Positions 1 through 8,789 of a stretch of DNA of 64,000 nucleotides are shown one piece after another (position 1 is the first letter of the stretch; each line of letters opens with the position of its first letter). The DNA is taken from assembly GCF_019635465.1 (NCBI RefSeq), contig NZ_JAHBZK010000011.1, forward strand, positions 62,001 to 126,000. Direction: 5' to 3'. The translations under genes were made by a program, and so were the position numbers. The notes under the pieces are model-generated. The model saw only the letters and a program-made list of their open reading frames with translations. It did not search any database and was not told the DNA's origin. The stretch comes from Hydrogenophaga sp. (GTDB taxonomy: Bacteria > Pseudomonadota > Gammaproteobacteria > Burkholderiales > Burkholderiaceae_C).

Positions 1-745
1 AACTGCCGCCCAGCGTGTGGCACAGCTTGTGGTGCAGCGCCATGCCCACCGAGCCCAGCACGATGCCGCACAGCCAGGCGCCGTAGAGCGCATCGCCGCG
101 CGCCTCAACGTCTTTGGGGTCGGCCACGATGCGTGGCAGCGCGCGCCCGATGGCGGCAATGCCTTCTTCGGCCATCAGGTCGATCACCGGGTTGCCCTCG
201 GCCGAATACAGGCCTTCGGCCGCGTGGGCAATGGCGTTGATGCCGCTGGTCACGCTCAAACCCACCGGCAGGCTCAGGGTGAGCTCGGGGTCGTAGAGCA
301 CGCTGCGCGGCAGCACCTTCATGTCCTTGCCGGTCTTCTTCAGCCCGGCCTCGGTGATGCCGTAGATCGGCGTCATCTCCGAACCCGCGTAGGTGGTGGG
401 GATGGCCAGAATGGGCAGGCCCGAGTCGAGCGCAATGGCCTTGCCCAGCCCGGTGGTGGAGCCACCGCCAATGGCCACGGCGCAATCGGCGCCCAGCGCA
501 TTGGCAACCTCGCGTGCCTCGCGGGCGGTCTCGATCGGCACGTGCATCACCGCACCGTCGAAGATGCCCGCGGCGCGATCCCCCAGCAACTGCGCCACGC
601 GCTCGGCGCTGGCGCGCTGCTCGGGCGTGCACAGCACCAGCGCGCGCTGCGCGCCCATGGCGGCGATGGCCTCAGGCAATTGCGCCAGTGCGCCGGCACC
701 AAACACCACGCGGCTGGGCAGACCCTGGTAGACGAACGATCGCAT
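1..745 (-). CDS. Maleylacetate reductase (iron-containing alcohol dehydrogenase family), 3' part missing
   Basis: Reduces maleylacetate to 3-oxoadipate with NAD(P)H in the cytoplasm, the step that feeds hydroxyquinol and chlorocatechol routes into the beta-ketoadipate pathway. The 248 visible residues begin MRSFVYQGLPSRVVFG, typical of this subfamily. They carry the nucleotide-binding GGGSTTGLGKAIA and PTTYAGSE motifs and a metal-binding HHKLCHTLGG near the window edge. The family is about 350 residues, so roughly 100 C-terminal residues lie outside the window. It is the last visible gene of a minus-strand operon with two reductases and an amidohydrolase. The pcaIJF genes 5 kb away would consume its product. 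Family call is firm; the exact substrate is inferred. Confidence 0.87.
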   Translation of the reverse strand, partial: MRSFVYQGLPSRVVFGAGALAQLPEAIAAMGAQRALVLCTPEQRASAERVAQLLGDRAAGIFDGAVMHVPIETAREAREVANALGADCAVAIGGGSTTGLGKAIALDSGLPILAIPTTYAGSEMTPIYGITEAGLKKTGKDMKVLPRSVLYDPELTLSLPVGLSVTSGINAIAHAAEGLYSAEGNPVIDLMAEEGIAAIGRALPRIVADPKDVEARGDALYGAWLCGIVLGSVGMALHHKLCHTLGGS

Positions 746-758
746 GCGCTTCCTTCTT

Positions 759-1619
759 TCAATCGGTGGGCAGTCCTGATGCGCGTTGCATCACGCGGAT
801 GATGGCCGCGTAGTCCAGTTCGCCATCGCCTTGCGCCTGCGCCGCCGCCATCAGTTGCCGCGTGGCTGCGGTCTGGGTCAGTGGCACCTGCAGGCGCGCG
901 CCCTCGCCGAGGATCAGGTCGATGTCCTTGTTCATCTGGCCGACGGTGAAGGTGGGCGTGTAGTCGTTCCTGGACAGCTGCACGCTCTTGGCCTTGACGA
1001 TGGGCGAGGCCACGGCGCTCGCGCCGATCACGGTCCACAGGTCGTCCCAGGCCAGGCCGCCCTTCTGCCCCAGGCTCAGGGCCTCGGCCAGCATGGCGCT
1101 GGTCTGCGCAATCATGAGGTTGACCACCAGCTTCATCAGCCGCGCCTGCTCGGCCTCGCCCAGCCAGAAGTGGTTGGGGCCCCAGCAGCGCAGCAGTGGC
1201 AGCAGTTGCTCATGCAGCGCCTTGGGGCCCGAGGCCATCACCGTGAGTTGCACTGCCTCAGCCATGTGGTTGTTGCCCGAGACGGTGCAACGCAGGTGTT
1301 GCACACCCGCCTTGGCGCACGCCTCGGCCACGCGCGCCGAGGCCGCGGGCGAGACCGTGCTGGTGTCGATCCAGGCCGCACCCTTTGACGCGCCGCCCGC
1401 CACGCGCTCGCCCACGGTAAGCAGCGCACCATCGTGCGGCAGCGACGAGACGATCACCTCCGCCGTTTGCAAGCCATCGCTCACCGTCAGACCCGCCTCG
1501 CGCGCCAGCGCCAGTCGCTCGGCCGATGGGTCTTCCACGCTCACCGCATGGCCCGCGGCCAGCAGGTGGCGGGCCATGGGCAGGCCCATCTTGCCGACAC
1601 CGATCACATGCACCTTCAT
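759..1619 (-). CDS. NAD(P)-dependent oxidoreductase, 3-hydroxyisobutyrate dehydrogenase family
   Basis: Predicted cytoplasmic beta-hydroxyacid dehydrogenase or reductase of 286 residues, the usual family length. The Rossmann motif GVGKMG is at residues 7-12 and a catalytic-type lysine lies in LMKLVVN. The substrate-binding TVSGNNHMAE segment replaces the more usual SGG. The start MKVHVIG was chosen because it gives the canonical N-terminus and its ATG overlaps the stop of the upstream amidohydrolase gene by the four bases ATGA, which implies translational coupling. A longer reading frame upstream is not used. It is a paralogue of the gene at 2986-3909. The substrate is unknown; tartronate semialdehyde or other small acid semialdehydes are typical for the family. 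Confidence 0.85.
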   Translation of the reverse strand: MKVHVIGVGKMGLPMARHLLAAGHAVSVEDPSAERLALAREAGLTVSDGLQTAEVIVSSLPHDGALLTVGERVAGGASKGAAWIDTSTVSPAASARVAEACAKAGVQHLRCTVSGNNHMAEAVQLTVMASGPKALHEQLLPLLRCWGPNHFWLGEAEQARLMKLVVNLMIAQTSAMLAEALSLGQKGGLAWDDLWTVIGASAVASPIVKAKSVQLSRNDYTPTFTVGQMNKDIDLILGEGARLQVPLTQTAATRQLMAAAQAQGDGELDYAAIIRVMQRASGLPTD

Positions 1620-2980
1620 GCTGGCACCCCCTGCGGCGCGCCAATGCCCATGGCACGCGTGATCTTCTCGCCCGAGGCACGCAGGGCCTGCATCTGCGGC
1701 GGCAGGTCCACGCCCAGCAGCTGGCCGCCGCGCTTGCGCCACTGGCCGGCCACCATCACGCTGTCGATGTTGGCCAGCGAGGCCTGGAACACCACCGCGC
1801 TCACAGGGTCGTGCACCGGCTGCATGTTCAAGTCATCGGCGCGGATGAGCACCAGATCGGCCTGCTTGCCCGGCGCCAGCGTGCCGATGCGATGAAGCTG
1901 TTGCAGCATGCGCGCACCTTCCACCGTGATCCAGGCCAGCGCCTCGCGTGTGGTGATGGTCGAGGTGTCGGGGATGGTGCCGTGCGCCGCGCGATAAGCC
2001 ACGTTGTCCAGGCTGCGCTGAATGCCCAGCGCAATGCGCGCCTGGCTGATCATGTCGCCGCTCATCACGCTCTCCAGGTCCACGCCCAGCGAGGGCGCGC
2101 GGCCCAGCGCACGCAAGCGCCCGGTGAGCGGGTGGCCGTGGCCTTGCGACATCTCGCTCTCGGCCGCGGCCGAGAAGCTCATGCCCAGGTCGCAGAAGCG
2201 CTTGAGTTGTTCGTCGGTGAGCGCGTGCCCATGCACGATGTTGATCTGCTCGCCGAGCAGCCCCAGGGCTTCGAGCTTCTCCCAGCCGTCGGGCGTGCGG
2301 GCCGGCCCGCCACCCTGGTGCAGCGAGGCGATCAGCCCCAGCTCCTTGGCCATGCGGAAGTCGTGCACCGCCACGTCCAGCGTGCTGTAGTGCGGGCCCA
2401 GCACCGCGGCGTGCACGCTCAGCAGCGGCTGGCCGGTGTGCGCCTTCAGCAGGCGCTCCACCTCGGCGCGCGGGTGCGGTACTTCCCAGAACGGCGTCTG
2501 GCCCGGCTTGGGGTCGGGCTTGGGTGTGCCGTGAAAGAACGCCGCGCGAATGCCGGACTTGAGCAGCCCGTCCACCGCCGCGTCGTTGTGCGCCGGTGTG
2601 GGGTTGTTGTGGCACCAGTCCACCAGCGTGGTGGTGCCGCAGTTGAGCTGGTTGAGCGCACCCACCAGCGTGGCGATGTGCAGGTCTTCGGGCGCGAACA
2701 CGGTGGCCAGGCCGGCATGCATGTTCTTGAAGTACTGCAGCAGCGTCCAGTTGGCGGCCACGCCGCGCAGCGCCGTCTGCCAGGTGTGCATGTGGGCGTT
2801 GATGAAGCCCGGCACCAGGATGCAGCCGGTGGCGTCGACCACCTGGGCGTCGTCGACCAGCAGCCGCGGTGCAATGGCTTCGATGGTGTCGCCGGCCACC
2901 AGCAGATCACCCACGGGCAGGTCGCCCTGCGCGTCCATGGTGACGATGCTGGCGCCGCGGATGAGCGTGCGCTGGGTCAT
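1616..2980 (-). CDS. Amidohydrolase / deaminase of the TRZ/ATZ family
   Basis: A 454-residue metal-dependent hydrolase of the cytosine-deaminase/atrazine-hydrolase group that removes amino or chloro substituents from N-heterocycles. The metal-binding HMH is at residues 63-65 (FINAHMHTWQ). Further histidines occur in SLHQGGG and IVHGHALTDEQ, and the late aspartate in LGVDLESVMSGD. Length agrees with AtzB or 8-oxoguanine-deaminase-like enzymes. It sits between two dehydrogenases, 5 nt after one and overlapping the next by ATGA. The setting with maleylacetate reductase suggests catabolism of a nitrogen-containing ring, but the sequence alone does not give the substrate. Confidence 0.8.
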   Translation of the reverse strand: MTQRTLIRGASIVTMDAQGDLPVGDLLVAGDTIEAIAPRLLVDDAQVVDATGCILVPGFINAHMHTWQTALRGVAANWTLLQYFKNMHAGLATVFAPEDLHIATLVGALNQLNCGTTTLVDWCHNNPTPAHNDAAVDGLLKSGIRAAFFHGTPKPDPKPGQTPFWEVPHPRAEVERLLKAHTGQPLLSVHAAVLGPHYSTLDVAVHDFRMAKELGLIASLHQGGGPARTPDGWEKLEALGLLGEQINIVHGHALTDEQLKRFCDLGMSFSAAAESEMSQGHGHPLTGRLRALGRAPSLGVDLESVMSGDMISQARIALGIQRSLDNVAYRAAHGTIPDTSTITTREALAWITVEGARMLQQLHRIGTLAPGKQADLVLIRADDLNMQPVHDPVSAVVFQASLANIDSVMVAGQWRKRGGQLLGVDLPPQMQALRASGEKITRAMGIGAPQGVPA

Positions 2981-2985
2981 GGCGT

Positions 2986-3909
2986 TCAGCTGCTCAGGCC
3001 GTCGCTGACGTCGACGTTCAGCGGCGCAATCTGCAGGCCCGCGTCGTTGGCGGTTTCCTTGAGCAGGATGGCGAAGTCCACGTCATCGTGGCCACGGCCC
3101 ACCAGCCGCGCAATGCTCTCGCGCGTGGCCGCGGCCGACGGCATGGGCACGCCGTGCGCCTTGCCGGCGCCCAGGCCCAGGTCCATGTCTTTGAGCAGCA
3201 GCTTGGGCGTGAAGGTCACCTGCTCGAAGGTGAGCTTGGTCAGCACCGGCGTCTTGTAGCGCGTGTACATGCTGCCCAGCACCGAGTCGTTGATGCTCTC
3301 GAGGAAGACGTGGCGCGGAATGCCCGCCTTCTCGGCCAGCACGGTGATCTCGCACAGGCTCTGGATGATCACGCCGAACATGGTGTTGTGCGCGATCTTC
3401 CAGACGCGCGCCAGCTCGCCCTCGCCCACCCACATGGCCTTGCGCGACATGGCGGCCAGGTACTTTTCGTTGGCGTCGTACAGCGCCTTGGGGCCCGAGG
3501 CCACCAGCAGCAGCTTGCCGGCCTTGGCCACCTTGGCGTTGCCCGACACCGGCGCGCACAGGTAGGCCACGCCCATGGCCTCCAGCTGAGCGCGGATCTC
3601 GGCGGAGCCTTCCTGCGAGATGGACGAGCTGTCGATGACGGTCCTGGGCTTCTTGGTGCCCGTCATCACGCCACCCGCACCGAACAGCACCTCTTTCAGG
3701 TCGTCGGTGGTCGAGACCATGGTGAAGATGGTGTCGCAGCCGGCCAGGTCGAGCTTGTTGTCGACCACCTTGGCACCGTACTCGGCCAGCGGGTCGGCCT
3801 TGCTGCGCGTGCGGTTCCACACCTGCACCCCGTGCCCGGCGGCCAGCAGCTTCTTGACCATGGCTTCGCCCATGCGGCCCAGGCCGATCCATCCCAGTGA
3901 TTGGCTCAC
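2986..3909 (-). CDS. NAD(P)-dependent oxidoreductase, 3-hydroxyisobutyrate dehydrogenase family (second copy)
   Basis: First gene of the minus-strand operon, 307 residues. GLGRMG is at residues 9-14, NRTRSK follows (arginines there suggest NADP preference), and a catalytic-type lysine lies in VWKIAHN. The start is taken as GTG (VSQSLGWIG) because AGGAG lies about 8 nt upstream and the Rossmann fold follows at once; the open frame further upstream to about 4068 lacks homology-like sequence. It stops 5 nt before the amidohydrolase start. It is homologous to but clearly diverged from the gene at 759-1619, so the operon holds two related reductases, perhaps for successive steps. Confidence 0.84.
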   Translation of the reverse strand: MSQSLGWIGLGRMGEAMVKKLLAAGHGVQVWNRTRSKADPLAEYGAKVVDNKLDLAGCDTIFTMVSTTDDLKEVLFGAGGVMTGTKKPRTVIDSSSISQEGSAEIRAQLEAMGVAYLCAPVSGNAKVAKAGKLLLVASGPKALYDANEKYLAAMSRKAMWVGEGELARVWKIAHNTMFGVIIQSLCEITVLAEKAGIPRHVFLESINDSVLGSMYTRYKTPVLTKLTFEQVTFTPKLLLKDMDLGLGAGKAHGVPMPSAAATRESIARLVGRGHDDVDFAILLKETANDAGLQIAPLNVDVSDGLSS

Positions 3910-4161
3910 GTGCTTGTCTCCTGTTGTGTTTGTCGAGGCGGCCGAGTGTGTGCAAGGCCACCCCCGGCCCGCAACCCGACGGGCGGAAATCAGTTTTTCA
4001 GACATCGTCTCCTGCAAGGAACAATCTGGGCCACCCCAGCAAGTCGGTGCGAACAACCGACTCGCCATCGCGATGGACGTTGCCCCTGCTCCCAGCTACC
4101 CTGACGCCCGGACAAGCGCCCCGACGCCACCTTCATCCACCCCACGACCCAGGCGACCCGC

Positions 4162-4419
4162 ATGCCCAGTCTCTATCTCGTCATGACCATTCGCACGCCG
4201 CAGTTTCAACCCTCGGTCATCGAGGCCCATGGGGCCTTTCTCGATCAACTGCGGGCGCAAGCGGTGTTAGTTCTGGCAGGCCCGTTCACCGACAAGTCCG
4301 GCGGCGCCTACGTGATCAAGGCGGCCAACCTGGACGAAGCCAGCGCGATCGCGTTCTCCGACCCCGTCCACACCACAGGATCATCGACGGTCTCCGTCCA
4401 TGAGTGGAACGCAAAGTGA
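4162..4419 (+). CDS. YciI-family protein
   Basis: An 85-residue single-domain protein of the YCII-related family, small dimeric ferredoxin-like folds sometimes acting as dehydrochlorinases or hydrolases in aromatic catabolism. The conserved histidine is at residue 23 (EAHGAFLDQL), followed by AGPFTDKSGGAYVIKA and the substrate-pocket sequence AFSDPV, all typical. It is divergent from the dehydrogenase operon across a 252-bp gap and runs toward the convergent IclR gene. The gap shows no striking repeat and presumably holds both promoters. A role in the neighbouring ring-degradation pathway is plausible from position only. Confidence 0.8.
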   Translation: MPSLYLVMTIRTPQFQPSVIEAHGAFLDQLRAQAVLVLAGPFTDKSGGAYVIKAANLDEASAIAFSDPVHTTGSSTVSVHEWNAK

Positions 4420-4455
4420 CCAGCAGCAAACACGTCCGCCCCGCGCTGCCACACC

Positions 4456-5253
4456 TCACCCTCGCCCCAGCAACCCCGACACCTCGTCCGCCGCCGCCCG
4501 CAGCTTCGGCAGCAACTGCTCCTTCATCACCGTGGCCGAGGTGCGGTTGGCCTGCCCTGACACATTGAGCGCAGCGATGACCTGCCCGGCGCGATTCTTT
4601 ACCGGTGCGGCGATGGAGATCAGGCCCTCTTCCAGTTCCTGATTGACCAATGACCAGCCCTGACGGCGCACCTGCTGCACACGGGCCAGGATCTCGTCCA
4701 CATCGGTTTCGGTGTGACGCGTGTTGGCGCGGATGTCGCTGGCCTTCAACCGCGCCTTGACCTCGGTGTCGTCCAGCCCGGCCAGCAGCACCCGGCCCAG
4801 CGAGGTGCAGTACGCCGGCAAGCGTGTGCCGACGTTGAGGTTGATGGCCATGATCTTGTGGGTGTGCACGCGAAGCACGTAGATGATGTCGCTGCCGTCG
4901 AGCACGGCGGCCGAGCAGCTCTCGCCCACCGCGTCGGCCAGGCGCTCCATCACCGGCTCGGCCAGGTTCCAGATCGGCATGGACGTGAGGTAGGCAAAAC
5001 CCAGCTCCAGGATGCGCGGGGTGAGCGCGTAGTGCTTGCCATCGGTGCTCACATAGCCCAGCGCCTGCAGCGTGAGCAGGATGCGGCGTGCGCCGGCGCG
5101 GGTCAGGCCGCTGCGCTCGGCCACTTCCGACAGCGTCTGCTGGCTGGCCTGCGCGTTGAACGAGCGGATGACGCCCAGCCCGCGGGCGAAGGACTGCACG
5201 TAGCCATCGCCAGGGGTAGGGGCGTCGGGTGCGCGACGGGCACGGGTTGCCAT
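4456..5253 (-). CDS. pcaR: IclR-family regulator of beta-ketoadipate genes (PcaR/PcaU type)
   Basis: A 265-residue transcription factor with an N-terminal winged helix-turn-helix (about residues 20-85, with SEVAERSGLTRAGARRILLTL) and a C-terminal effector-binding IclR domain. The text YVQSFARGLGVIRSF is characteristic of the PcaR/PcaU/PobR subgroup, which responds to 3-oxoadipate, protocatechuate or 4-hydroxybenzoate. Start MATRARR is preferred over an in-frame TTG 33 nt upstream. It is divergent from pcaIJF with an 83-bp gap that contains a palindrome. Assignment to pcaIJF control follows from position plus subgroup; the effector is inferred to be 3-oxoadipate. Confidence 0.82.
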   Translation of the reverse strand: MATRARRAPDAPTPGDGYVQSFARGLGVIRSFNAQASQQTLSEVAERSGLTRAGARRILLTLQALGYVSTDGKHYALTPRILELGFAYLTSMPIWNLAEPVMERLADAVGESCSAAVLDGSDIIYVLRVHTHKIMAINLNVGTRLPAYCTSLGRVLLAGLDDTEVKARLKASDIRANTRHTETDVDEILARVQQVRRQGWSLVNQELEEGLISIAAPVKNRAGQVIAALNVSGQANRTSATVMKEQLLPKLRAAADEVSGLLGRG

Positions 5254-5276
5254 GGTTGGGGGCGAGCGCCTAGAAT
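5247..5276 (+). promoter_or_regulatory. Candidate sigma-70 promoter of pcaIJF
   Basis: TTGCCA (5247-5252) and TAGAAT (5271-5276) are separated by 18 bp on the plus strand and would start transcription near 5283. The -35 box overlaps the start codon of the divergent regulator gene, so binding of polymerase here and transcription of pcaR could interfere. Seen by eye only. Confidence 0.45.
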
Positions 5277-5286
5277 GATTCGTCAA

Positions 5287-5302
5287 TCGAACAACTGTTC
5301 GA
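5287..5302. promoter_or_regulatory. Palindrome, probable PcaR-type operator
   Basis: TCGAAC and GTTCGA flank the 4-bp spacer AACT, a perfect 6+6 inverted repeat in the gap between the regulator and pcaI. A weaker GAAC half-site follows at 5308-5311. IclR-family PcaR/PcaU proteins bind 10-bp palindromic units between such divergent genes, so this is the best operator candidate. It would lie just downstream of the predicted start of transcription. Confidence 0.55.
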
Positions 5303-5336
5303 CATTAGAACATTCACTTCCGATGGAGACAAGCCC

Positions 5337-6053
5337 GTGATCAACAAGTTCGCTGCCTCGGTCGCCGAGGCGCTGCGCGGTGTGCCCGACGGCGCCACCG
5401 TGCTCATTGGCGGCTTCGGCACCGCCGGCATTCCCAACGAGCTCATCGACGGCCTGATCGACTGTGGCGCGCGCGAACTCACCGTGGTGAACAACAACGC
5501 CGGTAACGGCGACCACGGCCTGGCCGCCCTGCTCAAGGCCGGTCGCGTGCGCAAGATCGTCTGCAGCTTTCCGCGCCAGGCCGACAGCCATGTGTTCGAC
5601 GGCCTGTACCGCAGCGGCCAGCTCGAACTCGAACTGGTGCCGCAGGGCAACCTGGCCGAGCGGCTGCGCGCCGCGGGCGCGGGCATCGGCGCCTTCTTCA
5701 CGCCCACCGGCTACGGCACTGACCTGGCGAAGAACGCCGACGGCTCGCCCAAGGAAACGCGGGTCATCAACGGCCGACCCTATGTGCTGGAGTACCCGAT
5801 CCACGGCGACGTGGCGCTGATCAAGGCCGAGCGCGGCGACCGCTGGGGCAACCTGGTCTACCGCAAGGCCGCGCGCAACTTCGGGCCGGTAATGGCCACG
5901 GCGGCCAAACGCACCATCGCCAGCGTGTTTCAGATCGCCGAACTGGGCACGCTGGACCCAGAGACCATCGTCACCCCCGGCATTCACGTGAGTGCCGTCG
6001 TGCAAGTGCCGCGCACCGTCACGCAGGCCGGTGGCTTCAAGGAGGCCGCATGA
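5337..6053 (+). CDS. pcaI: 3-oxoadipate CoA-transferase subunit A
   Basis: Alpha subunit of the enzyme that moves CoA from succinyl-CoA to 3-oxoadipate in the beta-ketoadipate pathway. It has 238 residues with the glycine-rich CoA-transferase signature GGFGTAGIP at residues 25-33 and a later GDHGLAALLKAGRVRK segment. Start is GTG; GGAG lies 8 nt upstream. Its stop overlaps the start of the beta-subunit gene by ATGA. The order pcaI-pcaJ-pcaF with a divergent PcaR-type regulator is a classic arrangement. Substrate 3-oxoadipate rather than acetoacetate is favoured by the thiolase and maleylacetate reductase neighbours. Confidence 0.92.
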   Translation: MINKFAASVAEALRGVPDGATVLIGGFGTAGIPNELIDGLIDCGARELTVVNNNAGNGDHGLAALLKAGRVRKIVCSFPRQADSHVFDGLYRSGQLELELVPQGNLAERLRAAGAGIGAFFTPTGYGTDLAKNADGSPKETRVINGRPYVLEYPIHGDVALIKAERGDRWGNLVYRKAARNFGPVMATAAKRTIASVFQIAELGTLDPETIVTPGIHVSAVVQVPRTVTQAGGFKEAA

Positions 6054-6697
6054 GCCACACCCGCAGAACCAAGGACGAACTCGCGAAGCGCGTGGCGCTG
6101 GACATTCACGATGGCGCCTACGTGAACCTCGGCATCGGCCAGCCCACGCTGGTGGCCAACCACATCCCGGCCGGGCGCGAGGTAATCCTGCACAGCGAGA
6201 ACGGCATCCTCGGCATGGGCCCGGCGCCCGCCGCAGGGCTGGAGGACTACGACCTGATCAACGCCGGCAAGCAGCCGGTGACGTTGCTGGCCGGTGGTGC
6301 CTACTTCCACCACGCCGACAGCTTCGGCATGATGCGCGGCGGCCACCTCGACATCTGCGTGCTCGGGGCCTTTCAGGTCTCGGCCACCGGCGATCTGGCC
6401 AACTGGAGCACCGGCGAGCCCGGCAGCATTCCGGCCGTGGGCGGTGCGATGGACCTCGCCATCGGCGCCAAACAGACCTGGGTGATGATGGACCTGCTGA
6501 CCAAGAAGGGCGAGAGCAAGGTGGTGGCCCAGTGCAGCTACCCGCTCACCGGCATCGGCTGCGTCAAGCGCATCTACAGCGACCTGGCCACTCTCGAATG
6601 CACACCACAGGGCCTGAGGCTGATCGACGCCGTCGACGGCCTGAGCCTCGACGAACTGCAGTCCCTGATCGGCCTGCCGATCCTGCCCCCAGCCTGA
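6050..6697 (+). CDS. pcaJ: 3-oxoadipate CoA-transferase subunit B
   Basis: Beta subunit, 215 residues. It holds the catalytic glutamate that forms the enzyme-CoA thioester: E50 in the SENGILGMGP motif, preceded by NLGIGQPTLVANHIP. Length fits the family. The gene is translationally coupled to pcaI through the overlapping ATGA. After its stop comes a short gap filled with degenerate heptamer repeats before pcaF. Confidence 0.93.
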   Translation: MSHTRRTKDELAKRVALDIHDGAYVNLGIGQPTLVANHIPAGREVILHSENGILGMGPAPAAGLEDYDLINAGKQPVTLLAGGAYFHHADSFGMMRGGHLDICVLGAFQVSATGDLANWSTGEPGSIPAVGGAMDLAIGAKQTWVMMDLLTKKGESKVVAQCSYPLTGIGCVKRIYSDLATLECTPQGLRLIDAVDGLSLDELQSLIGLPILPPA

Positions 6698-6745
6698 CGC
6701 CCAACGCCGAACGCCCAACCCTCAACGCTCAACGTAGAACGACCC
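6698..6745 (+). repeat. Degenerate AACGCCC/CTCAACG heptamer repeats directly before pcaF
   Basis: The whole 48-bp gap is made of units of the type CCCAACG, CCGAACG, CCCAACC, CTCAACG, CTCAACG and TAGAACG and ends in CCC immediately before the pcaF ATG. No purine-rich ribosome-binding site is visible. The same heptamer family forms the perfect array before tctA at 41343-41447, also touching the start codon. Confidence 0.75.
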
Positions 6746-7951
<1,206 letters not shown>

Positions 7952-7963
7952 TCGCCCGACGCC

Positions 7964-8788
7964 ATGCGCCGCCTTGCCCTGCTGTTCACCCTGTTGGTTG
8001 CGGCAGGCGCCGCGCAGGCGCAAGGCTGCGGTGAGGTGCTGAGCATCAGCACCGCCAGCGCGGGTGAGTTGCGCGCGGCGTTCGTGGCACCGACCGCGCA
8101 GCCAGCCATCACCCTGGTGCTGCTGCCCGGCGGCGGAGGCCACGCCGATCTGGACGCGCAGGGTTGCGCGCAAAAGCTCACCGGCAATTCGCTCAACCGC
8201 ATGCGCCCCCTGTTCAATGGCATGGGGCTGGGCACCGTGTTCGTGGACGCGCCCTCGGCCCACCAAGGTGGCGACGGCCTGGGCGGCTACCGCATTGCGC
8301 CCGAACACGCCGACGACCTGGGTCGCCTGATCGCCACGGTGCGCCAACGCAGCGGTGGCGCGGTGTGGCTGGTGGGCACCAGCCGCGGTGCGATCTCGGC
8401 CGTCAACGCGGCGGCGCGACTCAAGGGCGACGCGGCACCGGACGGTGTGGTGCTGACATCCGCCGTCGTCCTGGGCGACCCGCGCGCGCGCAAGCCCTGG
8501 GTGGCGCATTCGGTGTTCGATCTGCCTTTGCGCGACATCGCCCAGCCCCTGCTGGTGGTGGTGCATGGGCAGGACACCTGCCTGCGCTCGCCACCCACCG
8601 AATCGAAGCGGCTCATCGCCGCCACGCGCAGCAGCCGCTCGCAAGCGGTCACCGTCACCGGCGGCCCCGGGCCGCGCACCAGCGATCGCCTGCAGGCTTG
8701 CGAAGGCCAGTCGCCCCACGGCTATGCGCAGCAGGAACAGGCGGTGGCCGACGGCATTGCGCGCTTCGTGCGCGGCGGGCGCTACTGA
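7964..8788 (+). CDS. Secreted alpha/beta hydrolase of unknown substrate
   Basis: A 274-residue protein with a clear signal peptide (MRRLALLFTLLVAAGAAQAQ, cleavage after about residue 18-20), so it is exported. Residues 48-60 (LVLLPGGGG) resemble the oxyanion-loop strand of alpha/beta hydrolases and S140 in VGTSRG is the likely nucleophile. VVVHGQDTCLRSPP near the C-terminus supplies a strand and loop where the catalytic aspartate normally sits. It follows pcaF by 12 nt on the same strand, but its export argues against a direct role in that pathway. Function unknown. Confidence 0.75.
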   Translation: MRRLALLFTLLVAAGAAQAQGCGEVLSISTASAGELRAAFVAPTAQPAITLVLLPGGGGHADLDAQGCAQKLTGNSLNRMRPLFNGMGLGTVFVDAPSAHQGGDGLGGYRIAPEHADDLGRLIATVRQRSGGAVWLVGTSRGAISAVNAAARLKGDAAPDGVVLTSAVVLGDPRARKPWVAHSVFDLPLRDIAQPLLVVVHGQDTCLRSPPTESKRLIAATRSSRSQAVTVTGGPGPRTSDRLQACEGQSPHGYAQQEQAVADGIARFVRGGRY

Positions 8789-8789
8789 A

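Noticed and set aside
1526-3259. A 577-codon open frame on the plus strand opposite the amidohydrolase and reductase genes
   Set aside because: It is antisense to two well-supported genes and its translation is low-complexity His/Gln/Arg/Val-rich, typical of shadow frames in GC-rich DNA.
4420-4455. Possible terminator between the convergent YciI and IclR genes
   Set aside because: No inverted repeat with a T-tract can be seen in the 36-bp gap.
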